Below are positions 31,378 to 39,664 of a stretch of DNA of 43,741 bases, piece after piece. This DNA comes from Xanthobacteraceae bacterium (GTDB lineage Bacteria > Pseudomonadota > Alphaproteobacteria > Rhizobiales > Xanthobacteraceae). Location: NCBI GenBank assembly GCA_030041005.1, contig JASHOR010000029.1, positions 1-43,741 on the forward strand, in the 5' to 3' direction. The position numbers and the translations under genes were made by a program. Within the stretch, counting starts at the first letter, position 1; each line of letters opens with the position of its first letter. Under the pieces are notes generated by a model. It saw only the letters and a program-made list of their open reading frames with translations, was not told where the DNA came from and did no database searches.

Positions 31378-32757
31378 ATGGAAGCGAGGGACGTGCCGGC
31401 CACGCTCATTCGCGGCGCTGCTGCCATCATGACCGGGCTGTCCGCCGCGCCGCGCTCCGCCGGGCCAGATATCCGCATCCGCGGCAGCGTGATCGCCGAA
31501 ATCGGCGCCCTACACCCGATGCCTGGCGAAGACATCGTCGACGCGACGAACTGCGTCGTCTATCCCGGCTGGGTCAACACGCACCATCATCTGCTGCAGG
31601 CGCTTATGAAGGGCGTGCCCGCTGGCATGAACGCCCCGCTGCGCCAATGGCTGGATGTGGTGCCGTTTGCGTTTCGCATGCGTTTCGACGAGGACATGCT
31701 GCAAACCGCGGCGCTGCTCGGTCTCGCGGAACTCGTTCTCTGCGGCTGTACGACGATTGCTGATTTTCACAACCTGTACTTTCCCGGGATCGCTTTCGAT
31801 TCCTCTGGCGCTATCTTTGCAGCGGCCGATCGCCTCGGCGTCCGCATGGTGCTGTGCCGTGGCTTTAGTGCACGCTCGCGGCCGAGCACGACGCCGCAGC
31901 CGTTGAGCATGCCGCCGGAGACGCTTCCAGCCGTGCTTGCCGATCTCGAAAAACTCACTGCCTCCTGGCACGATCCGTCGCCGGCCGCGCGGCGGCGCGT
32001 GGTTGCGGCGCCGTCAAGCTTAACCCAGTCGGCCGAGGCAGGCGGACTGAAAGAAGTTGCCGCGGCGGCGCGGCGGCTCGGATTGCGGATGCATTCGCAT
32101 CTCGCCGAGAGCCGCGACGACGTGATTTTTTGTCGCGAAAAGCACGGCTTGCGCCCGCTGGAATATGCCGCAAGCCAGGACTGGATCGGTCCGGACGTCT
32201 GGTTCGCTCATCTCGTGAAGCTCGATACAGAAGACATCCGGATTCTCGCCGACAGCGGCACTGGCATCGCCCATTGCCCCGGCAGCAATGCCCGCCTCGG
32301 CAACGGAGTGGCGCGGGTTCTCGACATGCGCAAGGCTGGCGTGCCGATCGGGCTCGGCCAGGACGGCGGCGCGGCCAATGATCCTGGCGACATGATTTCG
32401 GAAGCCCATTTCGCCTGGTATGTGCACCGCGCCGGCGGCGGGCACGACGCGCTTTCGATCGCCGACGTGATCCACTGGGGGACGCGCGGCGGTGCCGAAA
32501 TCCTGGGCTTGGAAAAAGTGGGCGCAATTGCGCCCGGGTTTGAAGCCGACCTCGCGGTCTATGAACTGGACGACATCCGCTTTGCGGCGTTTCACGATCC
32601 GGGGATTGCGCCGGTTGCCACCGGGGTGCGGCCGCGGCTCAAGCGCCTGCTTGTCGGCGGCCGCACGGTGGTCGCCGACGATCAGATCATCGGTCTCGAT
32701 CTCGCCGAGCTGCGACGGCGCGTCGGAGCGGCGGTGCAGCGCCTCATGACAGTCTGA
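31378..32757 (+). CDS. Amidohydrolase, AtzB/guanine deaminase-like (hydrolytic deaminase)
   Basis: The 459-residue protein is a subtype-III amidohydrolase. Metal ligands are His69 and His71 (NTHHHLLQ), His239/His241 (HSHLAES), His278 (AHLVKL) and Asp329 (GQDGGAAND). Layout and motifs resemble hydroxyatrazine ethylaminohydrolase (AtzB) and 8-oxoguanine deaminase, which remove an amino or alkylamino group from a ring. The ATG lies about 33 nt after the predicted start site of promoter E and has little ribosome-site signal. It converges on the minus-strand deaminase 30 bp away. The ring substrate is unknown. Confidence 0.88.
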   Translation: MEARDVPATLIRGAAAIMTGLSAAPRSAGPDIRIRGSVIAEIGALHPMPGEDIVDATNCVVYPGWVNTHHHLLQALMKGVPAGMNAPLRQWLDVVPFAFRMRFDEDMLQTAALLGLAELVLCGCTTIADFHNLYFPGIAFDSSGAIFAAADRLGVRMVLCRGFSARSRPSTTPQPLSMPPETLPAVLADLEKLTASWHDPSPAARRRVVAAPSSLTQSAEAGGLKEVAAAARRLGLRMHSHLAESRDDVIFCREKHGLRPLEYAASQDWIGPDVWFAHLVKLDTEDIRILADSGTGIAHCPGSNARLGNGVARVLDMRKAGVPIGLGQDGGAANDPGDMISEAHFAWYVHRAGGGHDALSIADVIHWGTRGGAEILGLEKVGAIAPGFEADLAVYELDDIRFAAFHDPGIAPVATGVRPRLKRLLVGGRTVVADDQIIGLDLAELRRRVGAAVQRLMTV

Positions 32758-32787
32758 TCCGGAGCGGATGACTTCGCCGTTTCATCT

Positions 32788-34218
32788 TCAGTCGTAAAGC
32801 GTCGTCGTGGTCGGAATGTCGGTTCGCATGAGCCCCGCGCGTTCGATTGCTGCCGCCGCAAGTTCGCGCGCCTTGAGGCGGATTGCCTTCTCGTCCACCG
32901 TCTGCACACGGCCGTTGCGAAACAGCGCCTTGCCGTTAACCCATGTTTCCAGGATCGAAGCGCTCGATGCCGAGAAGACCAGCGCCTGGAGCGGATCGTA
33001 GAACGGCGTCCATTCGATGTGATCGAGATCGAACAGTACGAAATCGGCTTTTTTGCCGACTTCCAGCGAGCCGATCTCGTGGTCCCAGAGCAGCGCTTTT
33101 GCACCATCGATCGTCGCGGCGCGCAAAGCCTGACGTGCGGTAAATACGTCGGGCTTGAGTCGGGCGTCTTTGAACATGCCGGCGACCACCAGCATCTGCC
33201 GCATCAGATTGAGGTTGCCGGCCGCCGAGACACCGTCTGTGCCGAGGCCGACACTCATTCCCGCCGCGATCATTTCCGGATACTTGCCGATGGCGGTCGC
33301 ACCCTTCCCCAGCTTGAACGAGGAGCAGGGGCAGAACGCGACCTTCACGCCGTGCCGCGCCATCATGCCGATCTCGCCTTCCTGCACTGCTGCGCAGTGA
33401 GCGATGACGAGATTGTCGGCAAGCCCGCCGGCTTTTTCAACGCGCGCCACCGGCCAGAGTCCGTGCCTCTGCTCGCTTACCTTGGCCTCCTCGATGGAGG
33501 TAGCCAGATGATAAGTGGTGCCGACCCCAAGCCGCTGCGCGAGCTTGACGGCGCCGACATGCAGTTCGAGCGTGCAGGGCTCCTTACCTTCGATATTGAC
33601 CCAGCAGCGCACCCGGCCTTCGAGCGCCTTGTCGTATTTAAGTACGCACTGTTCGAGCACTTGCAGCGCAGTTGCCGCATCCTTGAAGAAATGGTGCTGC
33701 ACCATCTCCTGGTTCCAGCCGCGAGGCAATTCGGCCGGGGGGTTGTCAGCGGCATGCCGCCCGGTGATGCCGCGAATTCCGGTCTCCGCCATCGCGCGCA
33801 CGACGATGCCGGGATCGTACTGTGACCCCATGTCGAGAAAACATGTTGTCCCTGCCCGCAGCATTTCGGTGATCCCGAGCAGAGCACCCCAGTATTCGTC
33901 ATCCTCAGTGATGAACGCATAGAAGGGCTTGGCCCAATGAAACACCCATGCGCGGGTATTCAAGTTGTCGGGAAACACGGCGCGCGACAGCGTCTCGGAC
34001 AGGTGCACGTGGCTATCGACGAAGCCGGGGCAGATCGCCATCATCCGTCCGTCGATTATCCGCTCGAAGGACGTACGGTCGTGGCGCGCGGCAACTTCGC
34101 GCGTCGGCCCGATGTCGGCAATTCGATCATCGACGACGACGACGCTGGCGTCCCGAAGGACGGTGTCGTTCTTGTCAACAAGAAATGCGACGTTCAAGTG
34201 TTCAATCAAAGTGCGCAT
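32788..34218 (-). CDS. Amidohydrolase, TrzA/SAH deaminase-like
   Basis: The 476-residue protein is a subtype-III amidohydrolase. HxH is His70/His72 (VDSHVHLSETL), later metal or substrate ligands are TYHLATSIEE and IAHCAAVQ, and the Asp lies in GTDGVSAAGN. Relatives deaminate S-adenosylhomocysteine, or dechlorinate/deaminate triazines (TrzA/AtzA). ATG 34218 has GGTGGAG at good spacing; an in-frame GTG lies 15 bp upstream. It is the last gene of the seven-gene operon, 25 bp after the fusion protein gene. It is only distantly like the convergent deaminase at 31378. Confidence 0.88.
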   Translation of the reverse strand: MRTLIEHLNVAFLVDKNDTVLRDASVVVVDDRIADIGPTREVAARHDRTSFERIIDGRMMAICPGFVDSHVHLSETLSRAVFPDNLNTRAWVFHWAKPFYAFITEDDEYWGALLGITEMLRAGTTCFLDMGSQYDPGIVVRAMAETGIRGITGRHAADNPPAELPRGWNQEMVQHHFFKDAATALQVLEQCVLKYDKALEGRVRCWVNIEGKEPCTLELHVGAVKLAQRLGVGTTYHLATSIEEAKVSEQRHGLWPVARVEKAGGLADNLVIAHCAAVQEGEIGMMARHGVKVAFCPCSSFKLGKGATAIGKYPEMIAAGMSVGLGTDGVSAAGNLNLMRQMLVVAGMFKDARLKPDVFTARQALRAATIDGAKALLWDHEIGSLEVGKKADFVLFDLDHIEWTPFYDPLQALVFSASSASILETWVNGKALFRNGRVQTVDEKAIRLKARELAAAAIERAGLMRTDIPTTTTLYD

Positions 34219-34243
34219 TGCCAACTCCACCACTCGTAACCGC

Positions 34244-35239
34244 TCAGGATAGCTTTACCCCCTCCTGAAACAGCTCGACCTTGTTGCCGTCCGGATCGGC
34301 CACGTAGATCGTGAGGCCGTAGATGCCATCATGCAGCTCGTTGAAGAACTTCACGTTGGCGGCCTTTAGCCGCTTCGTCGCCGCGCGCACATCGGTTACG
34401 CGGAACGCCATGTGATCGATTTGCAGAGCGTTGCCGGGCCCGCCACTCGTGAGCGCCAGCCCTTGCTTGAACGGGACGAACGGACGGCCGTCGGCGAGAG
34501 GCGCCGCATTGCGCGGGGTAAAGCCAAGCAATTCCGTATAGAATCGCTTGGAAGCTTCGATATCCCCGACCTGCAACAACATGTGGGCGAAATCGATGAT
34601 CCGGGGCGCGGTCTGCGCGTCGATCCAGGCCTGAACCTCGGCCGCGTTCTGCAGCACGCAAAAATATTGAGCCCAAACCTTTTGTGCCGCGGATTCCCAG
34701 TCGGCGTTCACCCCCGATATGCAGTCGGTTACTGCCACCACGTCGTAGTCGCGCAGATAGGCTTCGCGAATCGTCGTCTCCACGCATGCATTGGTCGTCG
34801 TCCCGGCGATGAAGAGCGTACGCACGCCGAGCTGCCGTAGCAGCAGCTCGAGGCGCGTCTCGTAGAACGCACCGAAGCGGTGCTTGCGCAGGACATAGGT
34901 CGGGTTAAGTGCCGCGAGCCCTTTGAGCTCCTCAATGATCTCCGCATCCCAGCTACCGGCAAGACATGATACCTGCCGCCGCTTGGCCGTGTGCGCCGCC
35001 AGCTTCTTCTGCGCCCGGCTGGCGTCGACCGCGAAATGCTCCTGCACGGTCCAGATCACGGGAATGCCAACCTTCTGGCAACGCTCGATCAGCCGCTTCT
35101 GCTCAGGCACCACGGCCGCCAGCCGGCGCGTGTCCACCCCGGAAATTCCCAGCGTGCCCTTCTCGTGCACGAAGCCGTTCTGCATATCGATCACAAGCAG
35201 CGCAGCGCTCCTGATGTCGATGGCATCGAGCGTCGTCAT
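34244..35239 (-). CDS. Isochorismatase-like cysteine hydrolase fused to a VOC domain
   Basis: The 331-residue protein is two domains in one frame. Residues 10-205 are an isochorismatase-like amidohydrolase with the triad Asp19 (VIDMQNGF), Lys119 (LRKHRFGAF) and Cys152 (TTTNACVETT); this family includes N-carbamoylsarcosine amidase, RutB and biuret hydrolase. Residues 215-326 are a glyoxalase/VOC domain (HMLLQVGDIEASKRFYTELL, QIDHMAFRV, DPDGNKVELF), with likely ligands near His219, His276 and Glu322. The junction is continuous with no frameshift. GGAGAG precedes ATG 35239. Hydrolysis of a carbamoyl or amide bond, coupled to a VOC reaction on the same substrate, is the inference. Confidence 0.9.
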   Translation of the reverse strand: MTTLDAIDIRSAALLVIDMQNGFVHEKGTLGISGVDTRRLAAVVPEQKRLIERCQKVGIPVIWTVQEHFAVDASRAQKKLAAHTAKRRQVSCLAGSWDAEIIEELKGLAALNPTYVLRKHRFGAFYETRLELLLRQLGVRTLFIAGTTTNACVETTIREAYLRDYDVVAVTDCISGVNADWESAAQKVWAQYFCVLQNAAEVQAWIDAQTAPRIIDFAHMLLQVGDIEASKRFYTELLGFTPRNAAPLADGRPFVPFKQGLALTSGGPGNALQIDHMAFRVTDVRAATKRLKAANVKFFNELHDGIYGLTIYVADPDGNKVELFQEGVKLS

Positions 35240-35240
35240 C

Positions 35241-35435
35241 TCAACTCTCCTTCTCATCTATGCCGAGCGTGCCGGCGCGGCCCCAGCTATCCTTGGGAAC
35301 ATCCTGGATGATAACGTGCAGGTGATCCGGCTTGCACTTGGCGTGCTCCACCATGGCGTCAGTGATCGCGCGCACAAGGCGGCGCTTCTGTTCGGTGCTG
35401 CGCCCCGACCACATTTGAACGGTGACTACGGGCAT
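35241..35435 (-). CDS. 4-oxalocrotonate tautomerase family protein (2)
   Basis: The 64-residue protein starts MPVVTVQMWSGRSTEQKRRL, giving the catalytic Pro1 after Met removal, followed by the family's beta-alpha-beta fold (ITDAMVEHAKC, HVIIQDVPKDSWG). Arg11 (SGRS) is the conserved active-site arginine position. AAGGAG precedes the ATG. It lies in the seven-gene operon, one base upstream of the fusion gene start, and likely handles an enol/keto intermediate. Its neighbours favour a ring-cleavage or imino-acid product as substrate. Confidence 0.9.
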   Translation of the reverse strand: MPVVTVQMWSGRSTEQKRRLVRAITDAMVEHAKCKPDHLHVIIQDVPKDSWGRAGTLGIDEKES

Positions 35436-35437
35436 AT

Positions 35438-36139
35438 TCAGGCTCCTTGGGAGTGAGTGGCGCCGCTCTGATCCAGGGCGACGGCATCGATCCACCGTGC
35501 CGCCGGCAGAGAGAATCCGGTGGCGAAGTCGTTGCCGCGTCGGTCCTCGCCGCGCGCGAGCCACAGCGGCCGTTTAGCATAGTTGACGAGCGGCCGCACT
35601 TGCGCGGCACGGCGGTTGGCAAGGCTGCGCGGATTCCGGTCGAACAGCGATGTGGCCGGCATGTAGCGGATGACATACCACGCGCCTTCGTGGCATTTTT
35701 GCAGCACGCTGCCGTGAGATTGAAATCGAGCGATGTCCAGCATGAGAACGTTGCCGCTTTCCATCGCGACCGCGGCGATGACACCGGCGAGAGGATCGAC
35801 CGGCCAGATCGAAGCCTCGTCCAGCGATAGCGTCAGCCGATCGAGGTAGAGCTCGCTGTCCCACAAGACGATATCAGGGCCGAGCACATCTTCGACGCAA
35901 TCCAATAATTCGTGCCTCTCGGCGACGTCGAGAAAGGACCACGCCTGTTCCCTGCACGCGTGATATCCGAACGCGTTGTGGATGCCCGATAGCATGTCCT
36001 GATGCGGCGCCGTGCCGAGCAACGTCCCCGCAGCCTCGCGAAGCGGCTGCAGAACTTTGCCCGGCAGGACCGCGGCGATGTCAACCCAACCGGAATTATC
36101 GAAGTGGGTTTTCTCGGTTGCAATCAGTCGCTTCAGCAT
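35438..36139 (-). CDS. Phytanoyl-CoA dioxygenase-like protein, active site degenerate
   Basis: The 233-residue protein resembles PhyH-family 2-oxoglutarate oxygenases in order: FDNSGWVDIAAVLPGKVL, then RHELLDCVEDVLGPDIVLWD, then VLMLDIARFQSHGS and AWYVIRYMPATSLFDRNP. The iron-binding HxD expected after LWDSELYLD reads WPVD (112-115), so the His is missing; His142 may be the distal ligand. An HQD tripeptide (46-48) is too early. It may be a non-catalytic or differently acting member. ATG 36139 directly follows the hydantoinase stop. Confidence 0.6.
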   Translation of the reverse strand: MLKRLIATEKTHFDNSGWVDIAAVLPGKVLQPLREAAGTLLGTAPHQDMLSGIHNAFGYHACREQAWSFLDVAERHELLDCVEDVLGPDIVLWDSELYLDRLTLSLDEASIWPVDPLAGVIAAVAMESGNVLMLDIARFQSHGSVLQKCHEGAWYVIRYMPATSLFDRNPRSLANRRAAQVRPLVNYAKRPLWLARGEDRRGNDFATGFSLPAARWIDAVALDQSGATHSQGA

Positions 36140-36140
36140 T

Positions 36141-37487
36141 TTAGTTCGGACGGGTGACGCATTGGCCGCGGCCGAAGGCACTCTCGTCGACGTTGCCGTT
36201 TTCATAGACGACGCGACCGCGGGCGATAGTCATGACCGGCCATCCTTTGAGCGTCCAACCTTCATAGATGCAGTGCCCATGTCCCGTATGATGAACTTTT
36301 CGCTCCTCGTCCAAGTCGACGACGACGAGGTCGGCATCGGCGCCAGCGAGCAGAGAACCCTTGCGCGGCCATAGCCCGAAACGGCGGGCCGGATGATATG
36401 AGTTGAGCTGGACGAGGCGCGGCAGCGAAAGACCGCGCTGGTGCACGCCGAAATGCAGCATCAGCGAGAGTTCCCACGGGAAGCTCACCACGCCGGGAAC
36501 TTCCTTCCATAGATCCTCGCCTTTTTTCGGAAAGAATGGGACGTGGTCGGTGCCGAGACTGTAGACGGTCCCGTTGAGTACGCCGCGCCACAGACCTTCG
36601 AGGTCTGACTTGTCGCGAAGAGGCGGTGAAATCTTCGCCTTCATGTCGAGATCGTCGTCATAGCAAGTGCGCGTCAAATAGTGCGGACAGGTCTCCACTG
36701 TGACCTCGATGCCGCGACCGCGCGCCTCGGCGGCGAGTACCGGCCCCATTCCGACCGAGGTGTGGACGAGATGCAGAGGGCATTTGGTCCGCTCAGCCAG
36801 GAACAGCATGCGTTTGATCGTCTCCTCCTCGCAGAAGGCGGGACGAGACTCCGTATAGGCGCCGAGATCCTGCCGGCCGGTGGCTTTCAGTTCGTCCTTG
36901 AGCCAGGACGCAATCCCGGTGTTCTCGCAGTGGACGCTGATGACGCCGCCCGGCACTTTCGCCAGGTGCCGCATCGCCGCATAGACCCAGCCGTCGGTGG
37001 CCGGAACGATGCCGATCGGATTGTCCGGCTCGTAGCCGAAATAGCATTTAAACGAACGGACTCCGGTTTCCGTCACGATCTGCGGAATCTCATGAATGTG
37101 CTCCTCGCGCTGGATTCCGAAATGAAAGCCGAAGTCGATCATCGAGTTCTGTTCGCCGACCGCGCGCCGCTCCTTGTAGAAAGGCACGTACGGCCCGCTC
37201 TTGTTGCGGATGTAAAGGAGAACAGTCGAAACTCCTCCGCTCGCCGCGGCCGCCGTCTCGGTGCGCATATCCTCGTTGTAGGGATAGTTGACGCCGAGAT
37301 GGCAATGCGGATCGATCACGCCCGGCATCACCGCCCGGCCCTGCGCGTCGATGACGCGTTTTGCATCCGGCAGCGCGTCGTCGGCGCCGGTCAATACGAT
37401 CCTGCCGTCGTTTACTGCGATTCCGCCCTCGAAAGTGCCTTCGTGATCGATAACCCGCGCATTTCGAAGGACCAGATCAACTTTCAT
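36141..37487 (-). CDS. D-hydantoinase/dihydropyrimidinase-family amidohydrolase
   Basis: The 448-residue protein has the full binuclear site of cyclic amidases: His61 and His63 (DPHCHLG), carboxylated Lys147 (SFKCYFGY), His186 (SVHCEN), His242 (HLVHTS) and Asp314 (LGTDHVPF). It should open a cyclic amide or imide ring (hydantoin, dihydropyrimidine, allantoin or a relative). Start ATG 37487 overlaps the upstream stop by 4 bp. All catalytic residues are present, in contrast to the adjacent PhyH-like protein. The exact ring is not predictable. Confidence 0.92.
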   Translation of the reverse strand: MKVDLVLRNARVIDHEGTFEGGIAVNDGRIVLTGADDALPDAKRVIDAQGRAVMPGVIDPHCHLGVNYPYNEDMRTETAAAASGGVSTVLLYIRNKSGPYVPFYKERRAVGEQNSMIDFGFHFGIQREEHIHEIPQIVTETGVRSFKCYFGYEPDNPIGIVPATDGWVYAAMRHLAKVPGGVISVHCENTGIASWLKDELKATGRQDLGAYTESRPAFCEEETIKRMLFLAERTKCPLHLVHTSVGMGPVLAAEARGRGIEVTVETCPHYLTRTCYDDDLDMKAKISPPLRDKSDLEGLWRGVLNGTVYSLGTDHVPFFPKKGEDLWKEVPGVVSFPWELSLMLHFGVHQRGLSLPRLVQLNSYHPARRFGLWPRKGSLLAGADADLVVVDLDEERKVHHTGHGHCIYEGWTLKGWPVMTIARGRVVYENGNVDESAFGRGQCVTRPN

Positions 37488-38374
37488 GACTGTTCTCCAC
37501 AAATCGCCTCAATGCGCTTCTTAATGCCCGACCACTGGCTGGCGCCGACGGTGACGGGTGCCCGCGACCCCATGCCGCGCGCCCAGACGAATTTCAGGCC
37601 GAGTTCCTTTGCGGTCTCGCGATCGATGCCGCCAGGGGGCGCAGCGAGGTCGACCAGCAACGCATGTTCGGGCAGCCGGGCAAGCACCCCGCGGCCCACG
37701 ATCTGCGCGGGCACGGTCGAGATGATGGTGTCAAGGTCTGGCGCGATCGAAGGGAGCGCCTCAAGCGGATGAGCCTGCGCGCCCATGACGTGAGCGGCGG
37801 CCCGCTGCACGGGATTGCGCGCCGCAACGTGGGTGTGGGCACCCAGCGCAACCATCCAGCGCGTCACCAGCGACCCAATGGTGCCCTGGCCGACCACGCA
37901 GACCCGGGACCGGTGAATGGTGATATCAGTATTCTCGATGATGGCCTTGAGCATGCCTTCGACGATTGCTGGCCCGCGCAGCAGCATAAGCTCCACGTCC
38001 CACTCATATTCGTGCAGCGTGATCGACAGCGACTGACAGTGCGCCTTCAGCGAGTCGTTGGCCCACCCAAGGATGATGTGAGCGGGTGCCCGCATGCCGG
38101 CGAGCATGGCGCGGTCGGGCACGATCGGCGAGGGTGCGGCCGGCGCGAATAAGGCACCCTCGGCAGACATGCCGGGAATAGGGAACAAGGCGATGTTGGC
38201 GGCTCTAAGCGCCGAGCTTGCATCCGTTGCTCGCGTGACGTGAGCAATGCCTTTTTCCGGCCATGGGAATCCAAAGGCGCGCACATCGGCACCGGTCATG
38301 CCGGCTTGGCGCGCGATTTCCTGCTCTCGCCGGTCGCCGCCCACAATCGCGATCGTCTGCTGCTTCCAATCCAA
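37484..38374 (-). CDS. Dipicolinate synthase subunit A-like (SpoVFA/DpaA) dehydrogenase
   Basis: The 296-residue protein matches DpaA in layout. The N-terminal domain opens IAIVGGDRREQEIARQ. The hallmark linker at 131-154 (GPAIVEGMLKAIIENTDITI) precedes a Rossmann motif VGQGTIG (161-167), and DLAAPPGGID is at 242-251. In spore formers DpaA-DpaB oxidises the lysine-pathway intermediate to dipicolinate; this is not a spore former and no dpaB flavoprotein is nearby. Here it may act on a related cyclic imine or pyridine carboxylate. It is operonic with the opine dehydrogenase-like gene (9 bp). Confidence 0.85.
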   Translation of the reverse strand: MDWKQQTIAIVGGDRREQEIARQAGMTGADVRAFGFPWPEKGIAHVTRATDASSALRAANIALFPIPGMSAEGALFAPAAPSPIVPDRAMLAGMRAPAHIILGWANDSLKAHCQSLSITLHEYEWDVELMLLRGPAIVEGMLKAIIENTDITIHRSRVCVVGQGTIGSLVTRWMVALGAHTHVAARNPVQRAAAHVMGAQAHPLEALPSIAPDLDTIISTVPAQIVGRGVLARLPEHALLVDLAAPPGGIDRETAKELGLKFVWARGMGSRAPVTVGASQWSGIKKRIEAICGEQS

Positions 38375-38383
38375 GGCGGTCTC

Positions 38384-39475
38384 CTATCGTCTTTGCGTCC
38401 GCACGCGCGCCATCAGTTGCGTTGACGTGAGGCCTGAAATACGCATCCGTTCGGCGGTCCGACCATTCGCCCGGAAATCGATGCCGGTCAACGCGCCGCC
38501 CAGCTCGAGCAATGATTCCGCCACCGGCGTCCGCACTCCGGCAATGCGAGCAAAGGCGAGGAATGGCAAAAGTCCGTAGCCGAAATCTTCCAGGTAATAG
38601 CGGTGCGACAGCGAGTCCGGCGCCTTGATCCGGCGGTTCGCCTCGCCACGACTGATCGCTCCCACAAGATCGCGTTCGTCGGCATCGTCCGCAACCGTTC
38701 CGATCGCTTTCATCTCCGCGACGAGCGGCGGCAAGGCATGCCCGAACGCTGAAGCCACCGATCGTCGTTCTTCGTCAAGCGAACCCATGACGCGGGCAAC
38801 ACCCGGTGTCATGGCCTCCACATAGAAGGTGAAGTCACCGCGGCGAGCTTCAACCCAGCTCGCCGCCAGCACCGCACCCGGCGGGTGTAGCACCATGTTT
38901 ACGTTTGACAGGCCGCTGGCAAGCACGTCGTCAACCGGAGCGACAATGTCGAACAATGCGCAGGCGCCTGCGAGCGCTGCGTGCCCGCCAGGCAGAGCGG
39001 CTCCCCGCACGCGTTTAGCCCGTCCGGTCACAGTCACGCGCTCCGGCCGATACTTGCGTGCGACGTATGTCAGCGTTGAGAACTCCGCGATCGGCGGCGC
39101 GCTACCCGCCACCTCGCGAAATGCCTGATCGAATTCCAGGGCGCCGCCGGTGTGCCCCGGATTGAGCACGACCGGAATCTTCGTTCCAAGCTGCGATTTC
39201 GCCAGCAGGCAGGCCAGCTCGCGGTGCGATGAGGTGGGAGCGCAGACGAGCACCAGTTCGGCGCCCTTGACCGCGGCGCCGGCATCGCACGTCATGGCGG
39301 TAAGCCGCGCCACGCCCTCACCGAGAACTCCCTCGTAGGCGAGGCCGCCGGCCGCTTCGAAGTGTTTCAACGTATCGGGAGAACGGTTCCAGAGCGTGAC
39401 CGAGTGACCCGCGCGCGTCAGTTCAACCGCCGCCGCCATGCCGCCGGCGCCGGCACCCATGATCGTTACGCGCAT
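38384..39475 (-). CDS. NAD/NADP octopine/nopaline (opine) dehydrogenase-family protein
   Basis: The 363-residue protein has a Rossmann start MRVTIMGAGAGGMAAAVELT, a central LNPGHTGGALEF, and the all-helical opine dehydrogenase C-terminal domain with SNVNMVLHPPGAVL and RYYLEDFGYGLLPF. The family reversibly joins an amino acid and a 2-oxoacid through a secondary amine. It is the first gene of the seven-gene operon and starts 81 bp from operator F. Across that site lies a FAD-type opine-oxidase homologue. Cleavage or formation of an opine-like substrate is the inference. Confidence 0.9.
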   Translation of the reverse strand: MRVTIMGAGAGGMAAAVELTRAGHSVTLWNRSPDTLKHFEAAGGLAYEGVLGEGVARLTAMTCDAGAAVKGAELVLVCAPTSSHRELACLLAKSQLGTKIPVVLNPGHTGGALEFDQAFREVAGSAPPIAEFSTLTYVARKYRPERVTVTGRAKRVRGAALPGGHAALAGACALFDIVAPVDDVLASGLSNVNMVLHPPGAVLAASWVEARRGDFTFYVEAMTPGVARVMGSLDEERRSVASAFGHALPPLVAEMKAIGTVADDADERDLVGAISRGEANRRIKAPDSLSHRYYLEDFGYGLLPFLAFARIAGVRTPVAESLLELGGALTGIDFRANGRTAERMRISGLTSTQLMARVRTQRR

Positions 39476-39555
39476 TGCTCGCTTGCGTTAGGATGGCTCA
39501 TCGCTCTTGCGCCACGACCGCAACGGACGGGAAAACGGGCGAGGCTCGACTGCAG

Positions 39556-39592
39556 AGATCACATTATGTGATCACAGTTGCTGGGGTGTCAA
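39556..39592 (-). promoter_or_regulatory. Regulon promoter and operator F (divergent)
   Basis: On the minus strand TTGACA (39592-39587) and CATAAT (39568-39563, 18-bp spacer) drive the seven-gene operon. The operator, read on the plus strand as AGATCACATTATGTGATCA, spans 39556-39574. On the plus strand the same bases offer CATTAT as a -10 for the FAD oxidase operon, but no good -35 is seen. One repressor dimer here could silence both operons. Confidence 0.8.
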
Positions 39593-39664
39593 GCATAGGG
39601 CAGCCAAGGCTGGGCGATTCACGCGTTCAGCGTGGATCGCTCTCCGTCAGCCGGGACAGGGTGC

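Noticed and set aside
37484-38374. Calling the gene a generic 2-hydroxyacid dehydrogenase
   Set aside because: The N-terminal GGDRREQE domain, the helix linker and DLAAPPGGID fit DpaA far better than 2-hydroxyacid dehydrogenases, and the latter's catalytic Arg-Glu-His set is not seen.
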